This document shows positions 31,703 through 38,533 of a stretch of 38,533 nt of DNA, piece after piece. A model generated the notes under the pieces. It saw only the letters and a list, made by a program, of their open reading frames with translations, was not told the origin of the DNA and did no database searches. This DNA comes from Deltaproteobacteria bacterium (GTDB taxonomy: Bacteria; Myxococcota_A; UBA796; SXON01). The position numbers and the translations under genes are program-made. The stretch covers positions 1 to 38,533 of the forward strand of contig BJHF01000061.1 in NCBI GenBank assembly GCA_014191855.1, read 5' to 3'. Each line of letters opens with the position of its first letter. Positions within the stretch are counted from its first letter, which is position 1.

Positions 31703-34351
31703 TCACTTCTTCGCGAGTTCAGCGATGGCCGCGTGTGCAGCGGCCAGCCGCGCGACGGGAACCCGGAAGGGCGAACAGCTCACGTAGTCCAGGCCGATGG
31801 CATGGAAGAACGCGACACCCGTCGGGTCGCCCCCATGCTCGCCACAGACACCCAGCTTGATCCGGGGCTTCGCCGCCCTGCCCTTCGTCGCCGCCATCTT
31901 CACCAGCTCGCCAACGCCTGCGGTGTCGAACACCGCGAGAGGCGAATCCGTCAGCACGCCCTTCTGGACATAATCCTGGAAGAACTTTCCCATGTCGTCG
32001 CGCGAGAACCCGTAGGTCATCTGCGTGAGGTCGTTGGTGCCGAAGCTGAAGAAGTCGGCGTGCGCCGCGATCTGATCCGCCAGCACGCAGGCACGGGGCA
32101 GCTCAATCATCGTGCCGACGTGGTACGCGATCTTCACGCCCGACTCTGCGAGCACCTCTTCTGCCGTCTCTTCCACCTGCTGCCGGCAACGCTGCAATTC
32201 GGCCGGCATCGAAACCAGGGGAATCATCACCTCGGGGATGACGACCTTCCCCTCCTTCGTGGCGAGCACGGCCGCCTCGAAGATGGCACGAACCTGCGTA
32301 TTGTACACCTCAGGCGTCGTTACCCCGATACGACAGCCGCGGTGTCCCATCATCGGGTTCGACTCGTGGAGCTGCTTGAGGCGCTCCTTGAGCGTTTCCA
32401 CGCGCGCACCGAGATCCTTCGCCACGGTGGAGATCTCCTCCTCGCGGCTGGGGAGAAACTCGTGAAGAGGAGGATCGAGCAGGCGAATCGTGACCGGCAG
32501 GCCGTCCATCGCCCGGAAGATCTCCAGGAAGTCCTGGCGCTGGATGGGGAGCACCTGAGCCAGCGCGCGCTGGCGGCTGCGCTCGTCTTCCGCCAGGATC
32601 ATCTGGCGCATCGCACGAAGCGCAGTCGGCTCGAAGAACATGTGCTCGGTACGGCACAGCCCGATTCCGACGGCGCCGAGCAGGCGAGCGTTCGCCGCAT
32701 CCGGCCCGGTATCGGCGTTCGCCCTTACCTTCAGGCGTGCACGCTTGTCGGCCCACACCAGCAACTTGCCCATGGCGCCCGAGTCCGTTGGCGGGGCGAG
32801 CGTGGGGATCTCGCCCTCGAACACCTCCCCCGTGCCACCGTCGATCGTGATCCAGTCGCCGCGCTTTACCACCGTGTCGCCAGCGTAGAACAGTTGCCGA
32901 CCGTAGTCGACGAGAATGTCGGTACAACCAACCACACAGGGCTTACCCATGCCGCGCGCAACCACCGCCGCATGCGAGGTTTGGCCACCACGGGCGGTGA
33001 GGATGCCCTTGGAAACGGTCATGCCCTGGATGTCCTCGGGGCTCGTTTCCAGGCGCACCAAAACGCAGTTCTCCCCTTTCTCCGCCAGCTCCTGGGCTTC
33101 TTCGCTATGGAACACCACCCGACCGCTCGCGGCCCCGGGAGAAGCATCCAGCCCCTTCGCGATGCGCTTCTTCTTCGCGCTCGGATCCAGCACCGGGCGA
33201 AGCACCATCTCCAGCTCGGCGGCCTTGATCCGGAGCAACGCCTCTTCTTCGGTGATCAGGCCCTCCTCGACGAGATCGACAACGATCTGCACCCCGGCTG
33301 CGGGCGAGCGCTTGCCGTTGCGAGTCTGCAACATGAACAGGCGCCCTTCTTCGATGGTGAACTCGATGTCCTGCATGTCGCGGTAGTGCAGCTCGAGCTT
33401 CTTCTGCGCCGCGAACAGCTCGGCGTAGGCCTCGGGGAGGAACTCACCCAGCGTGACGCCATCCTTGATGCCCCCGTCGCGATTGATCGGGTTTGGCGTG
33501 TGCGTTCCCGCCACCACGTCTTCCCCCTGCGCGTTGGGCAGCCATTCGCCGAAGAACATCCGGTGGCCGGACTTCGGGTTGCGCGTGAAGGCCACGCCCG
33601 TAGCCGAGCGCTCCCCCATGTTGCCGAAAACCATCGTCTGGATGTTCACGGCGGTGCCGACATCTTCGCCGATGCCGTGTGTTTTTCGGTAGTAGCGGGC
33701 GCGTTGGCTGTTGAAGCTTTTGAACACCGCCTCCACCGAGAGGCGAAGCTGCTCCTGGGGATCGGTGGGGAAGTACCCATTCTGCTCGGCCACAACGTCC
33801 TTGAGCTTGCGCACCAAGGACTTGAGCTCCGGCACGGTCATTTCGCGGGGCTCCTTGCCCGGCACGTGCTCCTCCACCACCTTGTGGAAACGGGTGTAGT
33901 GGATGCCGAGCACCACGTCGCCAAACATGGTGATGAAGCGACGATAGCTGTCCCAGGCGAACGTCGGATTCCCCGATTTCGTGGCCAGCCCTTCGACGGT
34001 ATGGTCGTTGAGTCCGAGGTTCAGGACCGTGTCCATCATTCCGGGCATGGACTGCGGGGCACCGGACCGCACAGAAAAGAGCAGCGGATCGGCGGGATCG
34101 CCAAAACGGCGCCCCATGCGCTCCTCAACAAGCTTGAGGCCCGCCTGCACCTGGTCCCACAGCCCCTCGGGGTAGGACTCCGCGTGGTTGAACCAGTAAT
34201 TACATGCGTCCGTGATGACGGTGAAGCCAGGAGGCACGGGCAGGCCGATCCGCGTCATCTCCGCGAGACCCGCGCCCTTTCCGCCGAGCGTACGCTTCAT
34301 CGACCCGTCGCCATCCGCGACGCCATTCCCGAAGGAGTAGACCCACTGCAT
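31703..34351 (-). CDS. ppdK: Pyruvate, phosphate dikinase
   Basis: An 882-residue enzyme interconverting pyruvate + ATP + Pi with PEP + AMP + PPi. N-terminal ATP-grasp domain: GGKGAGLAEMTRIGLPVPPGF, then SVRSGAPQSMPGMMDTVLNL. The central phospho-histidine is in GGQTSHAAVVARGMG (His about 460, with the adjacent regulatory Thr). The C-terminal PEP/pyruvate TIM barrel has GIGLCRTEHMFF, NPMMGHRGCR, SFGTNDLTQMTYGFSRDD and the catalytic Cys in GVCGEHGGDP. Full length, all residues intact. I chose ATG 34351 (MQWVYSFG) because GAGG lies 9 nt upstream; ATG 34366 adds five residues. A 481-nt gap upstream holds inverted repeats, so it probably has its own promoter. It leads a unit with two lipoproteins and mutY. 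Confidence 0.97.
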   Translation of the reverse strand: MQWVYSFGNGVADGDGSMKRTLGGKGAGLAEMTRIGLPVPPGFTVITDACNYWFNHAESYPEGLWDQVQAGLKLVEERMGRRFGDPADPLLFSVRSGAPQSMPGMMDTVLNLGLNDHTVEGLATKSGNPTFAWDSYRRFITMFGDVVLGIHYTRFHKVVEEHVPGKEPREMTVPELKSLVRKLKDVVAEQNGYFPTDPQEQLRLSVEAVFKSFNSQRARYYRKTHGIGEDVGTAVNIQTMVFGNMGERSATGVAFTRNPKSGHRMFFGEWLPNAQGEDVVAGTHTPNPINRDGGIKDGVTLGEFLPEAYAELFAAQKKLELHYRDMQDIEFTIEEGRLFMLQTRNGKRSPAAGVQIVVDLVEEGLITEEEALLRIKAAELEMVLRPVLDPSAKKKRIAKGLDASPGAASGRVVFHSEEAQELAEKGENCVLVRLETSPEDIQGMTVSKGILTARGGQTSHAAVVARGMGKPCVVGCTDILVDYGRQLFYAGDTVVKRGDWITIDGGTGEVFEGEIPTLAPPTDSGAMGKLLVWADKRARLKVRANADTGPDAANARLLGAVGIGLCRTEHMFFEPTALRAMRQMILAEDERSRQRALAQVLPIQRQDFLEIFRAMDGLPVTIRLLDPPLHEFLPSREEEISTVAKDLGARVETLKERLKQLHESNPMMGHRGCRIGVTTPEVYNTQVRAIFEAAVLATKEGKVVIPEVMIPLVSMPAELQRCRQQVEETAEEVLAESGVKIAYHVGTMIELPRACVLADQIAAHADFFSFGTNDLTQMTYGFSRDDMGKFFQDYVQKGVLTDSPLAVFDTAGVGELVKMAATKGRAAKPRIKLGVCGEHGGDPTGVAFFHAIGLDYVSCSPFRVPVARLAAAHAAIAELAKK

Positions 34352-34444
34352 CGATCCGGACCTCATGTTGTCGGGGCGCGGGTGCCTAATCCGCTCGGGC
34401 CGCGCGTGCTTGTCGCTGAGTGTCGGGATGTGGGGGGCATGAGG

Positions 34445-34495
34445 GCGATCGGCGAGGCCATGTCCCCTTCCTCAGGCCGGGTGTCGGCCGATCGC
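34445..34495. promoter_or_regulatory. Long-spaced inverted repeat upstream of ppdK
   Basis: GCGATCGGC (34445-34453) and GCCGATCGC (34487-34495) are perfect 9-bp inverted copies 33 nt apart, about 95 nt before the ppdK start. It could be a pair of regulator half-sites or a leader-RNA stem. Confidence 0.4.
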
Positions 34496-34501
34496 GGTGC
34501 C

Positions 34502-34522
34502 TTCAGGCGACCTGAGCCTGAA
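34502..34522. promoter_or_regulatory. Hairpin upstream of ppdK
   Basis: TTCAGGC-N7-GCCTGAA is a perfect 7-bp stem only 6 nt from the preceding repeat. No T tract follows on either strand. Confidence 0.4.
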
Positions 34523-34832
34523 CCAGATCGCCGTGCAAGACGCGGCGCCGTTGGGGCCGGATTCCCCGGGTCGGTGCGCCGATCCAGATCCGCGAAGGAA
34601 GAGAAAACGAGAGTGATGCTGGGTCCTGCCGGCACAGCCCGTCGCCGCGCTCGCTCCGAAGACTCCGCTCGGCGCCGTCGGTCTGCACCGTCACCCGCCG
34701 CAGCAGCGCCCGGGACAACGTCAGCGGCGGGGGAAACGGAGAGAAGAACCTCGAGAATCCCGCGGAGGCTTGCTGCGACGGCTGCGTCGTGTCGACCCGG
34801 GCGTTGCGAGAGGCGAGCAGGCGCTGGCGGTG

Positions 34833-35885
34833 TCAGGCGGTCAATTGCGACGCTACCGGCCGGATCACCACCGCGAGCCCGTGGCCCGCCACCGCAACCA
34901 GCTGCTCGTCCGCGACCGCACCCCAGGCCGCCAGTCGGGGTGCGAGGGGTTCTGCGTCGTGAGGCACAGGCGCGCGCGCCTCCGCGAACGCGACCGCCAC
35001 GGCCTCGGAGACAGGCCGCCCCCCCGCCGCGATCGCCCACTTCACCGTCTTCCACGCCAGCTCCACGTGGCGGCGCTCGTCGCGTACGAGCTTCGTAAGA
35101 ACGAGCCGCACCGCGGGATCCTGGGCGCCCGCGAGCATGCGCTCGGCCGCGAGCAGCGACATCGTCTCCTCGACGCAGCCTTCGGAGACAACCCGGGCCG
35201 CCAACGCCGGAAGATCGTTCGCCAGCTCCATCGCGCCGCCCAAGGGCAACGCTGCGGGGCCGATGGTCGCGCCCGCGAATCGGCTGGCCAGGGTGAACGC
35301 GTGCCGAGCGTGGCGCGCCTCGTCGAGGGCCGCGCGCTGCGTGGCGGCGATGAGCTTCTCGGGGGCGGCGTGCGCGAGCAGCTCCAAGCTGGCGCGATGA
35401 AAGGCCGCGATCGAGCTGTGTTCGTGGGCTCCCACGCTAGCCCAGAAGCGCGCTAGCCGACCACGTTCCGCGGTCGTCAGGTCGGCCAACGCGGGCTGCG
35501 GCAAAGCCTCGTCGATCCACGACGCGTGGGAGAGCCCCGCCAATAGTGGGTGGGCTTCGCGGAGAAGCGGGCGCCCGTGGGCGCAGCCGCAGCCCAACGC
35601 GCAGGTGCCCGTCACCGTGACTTCGTAGCAGCACTCGCCGTTGATCAGCTCGCCTCGACCCGGCGCCGGCGTTTGAGTTTGGCCGATGTCGTCGCGGTTG
35701 ATCTCCTCAATTTCGGAGGAATCTGGGCACTCGAAGAGGAAAAGGCCCTTCACGCACTGGGTCTCCACCTCGGACTCCATGCAGACCTCCACCTCCTCGG
35801 CGCTGTCCAGGGCATGGGCGGCGACGGGCAGCGCAGCGGCGCCGATCGCGATGAGCAGGCGCCGGCGGAGGTCGTTGGTGGCCAT
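34833..35885 (-). CDS. Exported ferritin-like (diiron) protein with Cys-rich N-terminal part
   Basis: A 350-residue protein starting at ATG 35885. The N-terminus ATNDLRRRLLIAIGAAALPVAAHA has consecutive Arg before a hydrophobic stretch and reads as a possible Tat signal. A Cys-rich segment follows (VCMESEVETQCVKG, LFECPDSSEI, GECCYEVTVTGTCALGCGCAHG; about 35-105). Then comes a four-helix ferritin-like domain with the expected metal ligands: AHEHSSIAAFHRASLELL, LDEARHARHAF, EGCVEETMSLLAAE and RDERRHVELAW, i.e. Glu residues and two E-x-x-H pairs. Iron or other metal oxidation outside the cytoplasm is likely; substrate unknown. It follows the esterase gene by 9 nt, so the two are cotranscribed. 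A Tat route would fit export of a protein folded with its metal. Confidence 0.8.
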   Translation of the reverse strand: MATNDLRRRLLIAIGAAALPVAAHALDSAEEVEVCMESEVETQCVKGLFLFECPDSSEIEEINRDDIGQTQTPAPGRGELINGECCYEVTVTGTCALGCGCAHGRPLLREAHPLLAGLSHASWIDEALPQPALADLTTAERGRLARFWASVGAHEHSSIAAFHRASLELLAHAAPEKLIAATQRAALDEARHARHAFTLASRFAGATIGPAALPLGGAMELANDLPALAARVVSEGCVEETMSLLAAERMLAGAQDPAVRLVLTKLVRDERRHVELAWKTVKWAIAAGGRPVSEAVAVAFAEARAPVPHDAEPLAPRLAAWGAVADEQLVAVAGHGLAVVIRPVASQLTA

Positions 35886-35894
35886 CGACACAGC

Positions 35895-36734
35895 CTACCC
35901 GGCAGCAGCGGCGGCGACATCGTCCTTGAACGCCGATTCATTCGGAAACCAGGTGTGGTCGCCGCCCGCAGCCGTCCACAACTCCAGGTCGAGTCCTCCC
36001 TCGCAGCCCGTCCACCGTTTCCGGGTCGTCTCCGCGCCTTCCAGCTTGGGAAAGTAGTCCCGAGACTCAAGGTCGGAAGCCGCGGAATCGCAGCCCGCCT
36101 TCGTCGCCCACCGTCCGATCGACTCCTCGGCGCCGGCGTGATCCGGCGTGGACTCGTACCCGACGCTGTCGTCAGCCGTGCCGTGGATATGCACCACGGA
36201 CACCGGCGTCGTGCCCACGCACATCGCCTCGTCCTTGTACACCGCCCCCGCGAGCACCACGATTCGGTCGATTCGCTCGGGGATTTCGCAGGCCAGGCGG
36301 TAGCTCATGTAGCCGCCGTTGCTGTGCCCCACGAACGTCACCGAGCTCACGGGGTAGGTGATCTCGGCCTCGTCAACGAGCGCGGTCAGGTAGGCCACGT
36401 CGTCCACGCCGGTGCCATAGAAGTCGCAACACTCCTCGGTGGCATTCCAGAATTGATACCCGTCCGCGTCCTCGGTACCCTCGGGCTTCACCAGGATGAA
36501 GCCTGTGGAGTCGACACGCGAACCGAGGCCAAAGACCAGGTCCTGGAGGGTGGCGTTCGCGCCGAAGCCGTGCAGCATCACCACGAGCGGCCACTCCCGA
36601 TCGACCGAGTAGTCGGTCGGGAGCTGAACAGAGGCCGGACGCTCCCCGCCGAGCACGACGATCGGGTTCGGGTCGAACACCGGGCCGGTGTCCAGGGGGT
36701 CATCGCTCGCGCAGGCAAGGAGTAGCAGGGTCAT
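35895..36734 (-). CDS. Esterase lipoprotein of the PHB depolymerase/LpqC type
   Basis: A 279-residue alpha/beta hydrolase starting at ATG 36734, with lipobox MTLLLLAC (Cys8) and tether ASDDPLDTGP. The oxyanion region is VVMLHGFGAN. The nucleophile elbow is GHSNGGYMSYRLAC (Ser in GHSNGG). The acid lies in HIHGTADDSVGY and the catalytic His in GGDHTWFP. This set and the WNATEECCDFYGTGVDDVAYL segment match the feruloyl-esterase/PHB-depolymerase family. It probably acts on external esters at the cell surface. The start at GTG 36743 is less likely; AGGTGG precedes the ATG. It is the first gene of a two-gene unit with the ferritin-like protein and is divergent from rsmE. Confidence 0.87.
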   Translation of the reverse strand: MTLLLLACASDDPLDTGPVFDPNPIVVLGGERPASVQLPTDYSVDREWPLVVMLHGFGANATLQDLVFGLGSRVDSTGFILVKPEGTEDADGYQFWNATEECCDFYGTGVDDVAYLTALVDEAEITYPVSSVTFVGHSNGGYMSYRLACEIPERIDRIVVLAGAVYKDEAMCVGTTPVSVVHIHGTADDSVGYESTPDHAGAEESIGRWATKAGCDSAASDLESRDYFPKLEGAETTRKRWTGCEGGLDLELWTAAGGDHTWFPNESAFKDDVAAAAAG

Positions 36735-36782
36735 CGGCCCCACCTACCTCGCGCCTGCGGCAGCAGACGATACGGCGTGGAC

Positions 36783-37493
36783 ATGAACCTCGTCCTCTTC
36801 GAGCCCGGGGAGCTCGGCGCCCCCCTCCCCCGTGCCGACCTCCGGGCCGTCCACATCCTCACGGTCTTGCGACGAGCCGCAGGGGACGCGTTCAATGCCG
36901 GCGTCGTGAACGGGCCGATTGGGAGTGCAACCCTGGAGAGCGTAGATGACCGCGAGCTCCGCTTCGTGTTCACGCCGGCCCGCCAGCCCCCGTCCCTCCC
37001 CGACATCACCCTCGTCGTCGGGATGCCGCGCCCGCCCACGGCTCGCGACATCCTCCGCGACGCGACGACGATGGGCGTTCGGGCGATTCACTTCGTTTCT
37101 ACCGAGCGCACGCATGAGGGCTTCGCCACCAGCAGCTTGTGGCGCGACGATGAGTGGCGGAAGCTCCTCGTGCAAGGCGCGGCACAGGCCTGCGACACCC
37201 AGCTTCCCATCGTAACGTGGACGCACTCGCTCATCGGGGCCCTCGCGAAAGCGCCGCCGGGCGACTGGCTGGCGCTCGACAATTACGAGGCGAGCGGGCA
37301 CCTCAGCGCCTGGAAGCCCGCCGCCGAGAACACGCCGATCGTGCTGGCAATTGGCCCGGAGCGGGGGTGGGGCCCCCGGGATCGCGAGCGGCTGCGGGCC
37401 GCGGGGGGAACGCTCCTCCACCTCGGAGCGCGCGTGCTGCGGGTGGAGATGGCGGTGGTGGCGGCTTTGGCGTTGCTTCAAGCGCGGCGGTGA
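36783..37493 (+). CDS. rsmE: 16S rRNA m3U1498 methyltransferase
   Basis: A 236-residue SPOUT-fold methyltransferase that methylates U1498 of 16S rRNA at N3. The N-terminal PUA-like part starts MNLVLFEPGEL. The trefoil-knot SAM site is IVLAIGPERGWGPRDRERL, followed by LGARVLRVEMAVVAALALL, equivalent to the family's LGxRILRxETAxxxAL. The usual GPEGGF reads GPERGW and the family's ET pair reads EM, modest departures from the consensus. I chose ATG 36783; an in-frame GTG 36777 is two codons upstream. Neither has a strong ribosome-binding site. Single-gene unit, divergent from the esterase. Confidence 0.9.
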   Translation: MNLVLFEPGELGAPLPRADLRAVHILTVLRRAAGDAFNAGVVNGPIGSATLESVDDRELRFVFTPARQPPSLPDITLVVGMPRPPTARDILRDATTMGVRAIHFVSTERTHEGFATSSLWRDDEWRKLLVQGAAQACDTQLPIVTWTHSLIGALAKAPPGDWLALDNYEASGHLSAWKPAAENTPIVLAIGPERGWGPRDRERLRAAGGTLLHLGARVLRVEMAVVAALALLQARR

Positions 37494-37526
37494 GCGCTGG
37501 GCCGTCGTCGAGAGGGAGAATTACAC

Positions 37527-37551
37527 CACGGAGGCCACGGAGATCACGGAG
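37527..37551. repeat. Three CACGGAG repeats with 9-nt period
   Basis: CACGGAG occurs at 37527, 37536 and 37545, exactly 9 nt apart, preceded by AATTACAC and followed by a purine-rich run. It lies between the convergent rsmE and membrane-protein genes, in otherwise noncoding DNA. Confidence 0.7.
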
Positions 37552-37588
37552 AGGGAGGGGAGAGGAGGAGAAATCGACGGATTTGTAG

Positions 37589-37610
37589 CCGGTGCGGCCG
37601 GCGTCACCGG
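37589..37610. terminator. Possible terminator hairpin of the right-edge gene
   Basis: CCGGTG-N10-CACCGG overlaps the stop codon of the minus-strand membrane protein gene. The stem is short and lacks a T tract, so this is a weak call. Confidence 0.3.
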
Positions 37611-38533
37611 TCGCGCCACACGCGCCAAACAGCGTGAGCAAAGCCGATGGCCAGCAGCAGGTAAGGGTTTGCCCAAGTGCAAATGATCATCAGCACCGAC
37701 CACACGAGTGTGTAGAGCAAGGCGCCTTCGAGGAGTCCCTCAAGGACCTTCAAGATACCCTCGAAGAACATGAGGATCGCGGTTTCGCCAGAGAGGGTGA
37801 GGTCGCCGGCAACCCGATAGGTGATGGCTGAGTCCGCCGCCCGAACGAGGATCAACTGGGGCTCAAGCCAGACCGTGGGGGAACGGAGGTCGGCGGGTCC
37901 CCAGAACAGCTGGAGGGGGATCTCGACCATCGACACGTCGACGCCCTCGCCGGGGCCCAGAAATCCCGAGCGCTTGCAGCTCAACGAGGAGCAGAGGTCG
38001 TCGATCATGGTGTGACGCCAGTACAACTGGCCCGTCCAACCTTCGGGCCTCTGGCTGACTGCGCCGACCGTCAGCGCCAGTGCCGTCAACAGCCCTACTA
38101 CGGATCCCGGCAATTGGAGCCTGTCAGGCAACAGGGCACTCGCCCGATTCGCCAGGATGGCCGGTGCCGACACCACAGCGAGGAGCGATAGGACGAGACC
38201 GAGTCCCGCCGCACACGTCCAGAACGGCTCAAGGACCTGCCAAAACAGCCAGAGGAATGCGTAAACCGCGATGAGGGCGAGCCCCACGAGCATCCCGACT
38301 CCGGTGCCGGGCTTGGGAAGGACGGCTTCGAATGCAGCGTCGAGCAGCGTACCCGGATCGAGATCCGGCCGGAAGAGCGTCCCGAACACGCACCAGGCGA
38401 CGACGCAGGCGATGAAAAGCGCCCAGAGGTAGGTGGTGTGGAATCCGGAAAGAATGGCGGCTGACGATCCGGAAAAGATGGCGGGTTCTGACCCGTCAGC
38501 AGCTCCTGGTCTCCGGTAGCTGGCGGGTGTCCT
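37604..38533 (-). CDS. Multi-pass membrane protein, 5' end outside the window
   Basis: The frame stays open from its stop at 37604 to the right edge (310 codons). The GTG at 38389 is in frame, but coding-like sequence including a membrane helix (TTYLWALFIACVVAWCVFG) continues upstream of it, with no ATG or GTG start there, so the true start lies beyond 38533. Four helices are seen in the first 160 visible residues. A ~85-residue soluble loop follows with Cys residues (DDLCSSLSCKRSGF), then two more helices (LMFFEGILKVLEGLLEGAL, WANPYLLLAIGFAHAVW) and a basic end. I recognise no family or catalytic motif. Convergent with rsmE. Confidence 0.7.
   Translation of the reverse strand, partial: RTPASYRRPGAADGSEPAIFSGSSAAILSGFHTTYLWALFIACVVAWCVFGTLFRPDLDPGTLLDAAFEAVLPKPGTGVGMLVGLALIAVYAFLWLFWQVLEPFWTCAAGLGLVLSLLAVVSAPAILANRASALLPDRLQLPGSVVGLLTALALTVGAVSQRPEGWTGQLYWRHTMIDDLCSSLSCKRSGFLGPGEGVDVSMVEIPLQLFWGPADLRSPTVWLEPQLILVRAADSAITYRVAGDLTLSGETAILMFFEGILKVLEGLLEGALLYTLVWSVLMIICTWANPYLLLAIGFAHAVWRVWRDR

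Larger units (their letters stand above)
34352..34832. other. Long intergenic region upstream of ppdK
   Basis: 481 nt with no convincing gene. Short frames here (e.g. 71 codons at 34503-34718 minus) have no ribosome-binding site or recognisable product. It holds two inverted repeats (34445-34495 and 34502-34522) and presumably the ppdK promoter. I see no clear -35/-10 pair. Confidence 0.6.

Noticed and set aside
34503..34718. Minus-strand 71-codon frame in the ppdK upstream region
   Set aside because: No ribosome-binding site, no recognisable product, and inverted repeats at one end; more likely leader or intergenic DNA.
30857..35098. Plus-strand open frame of 1413 codons opposite ppdK and the lipoproteins
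   Set aside because: It is antisense to genes with complete conserved motifs; its composition (Arg/His/Pro/Ala-rich) is the usual shadow of GC-rich codon usage.
37604..38389. Complete membrane protein starting at GTG 38389
   Set aside because: The frame remains open and encodes another membrane helix upstream to the window edge, so the gene is 5'-partial.

Overview
The window is high-GC bacterial chromosome, most likely from a myxobacterium-like member of the Myxococcota. Four things point there. A 1695-residue secreted protein ends in a MYXO-CTERM-type sorting tail. Many exported proteins carry Asp/Ser/Thr/Gly-rich 'DTGD' tethers. Cys-Asp (MopE-type) calcium/metal-binding repeats are present, and GTG starts are frequent. 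Gene density is high. I see no rRNA, tRNA, CRISPR array, transposase or phage gene.

Left part (1-8837, all minus strand): a compact unit reads lexA -> sensor histidine kinase -> DUF4175-like membrane/coiled-coil protein -> exported TPR/metallopeptidase -> MoxR AAA+ ATPase -> DUF58 protein -> BatA-like protein that runs off the left edge. Gaps are 0-12 nt or 4-nt overlaps, so this is probably one transcript led by the SOS repressor. The last five genes form a MoxR/DUF58/BatA-type envelope module. An HNH endonuclease (8882-9544) lies just upstream of lexA.

Centre (9769-24457): a run of exported or surface genes on both strands, mostly single-gene units. They are a four-repeat beta-rich secreted protein, a CotH-like lipoprotein, two tandem paralogous beta-helix lipoproteins, an SDF-family (DctA/GltP) symporter, the giant FG-GAP/MopE/MYXO-CTERM protein, a rhomboid-fold protein lacking the catalytic serine, a small membrane-anchored protein, a Cys-containing lipoprotein and a beta-propeller lipoprotein. 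A convergent intergenic region (24458-24709) holds two elaborate inverted-repeat structures.

Right part (24710-38533): a minus-strand unit reads ppdK -> 1104-residue propeller lipoprotein -> 622-residue lipoprotein -> mutY -> a LamG-domain gene that looks 5'-truncated. Upstream lie a secreted ferritin-like protein and a PHB-depolymerase-like esterase lipoprotein (two-gene unit), the divergent rRNA methyltransferase rsmE, and a multi-pass membrane protein whose 5' end lies outside the window.

The most notable themes are: (1) a lexA-headed operon carrying a histidine kinase and an envelope AAA+ module behind an atypical candidate LexA operator; (2) a set of lipoproteins with extremely short, uncharged signal sequences (Cys at position 8-11); (3) a ~70-residue module repeated in one lipoprotein with a possible third copy in its neighbour; (4) highly structured intergenic DNA. 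All functional assignments come from reading motifs by eye; no database search was run.
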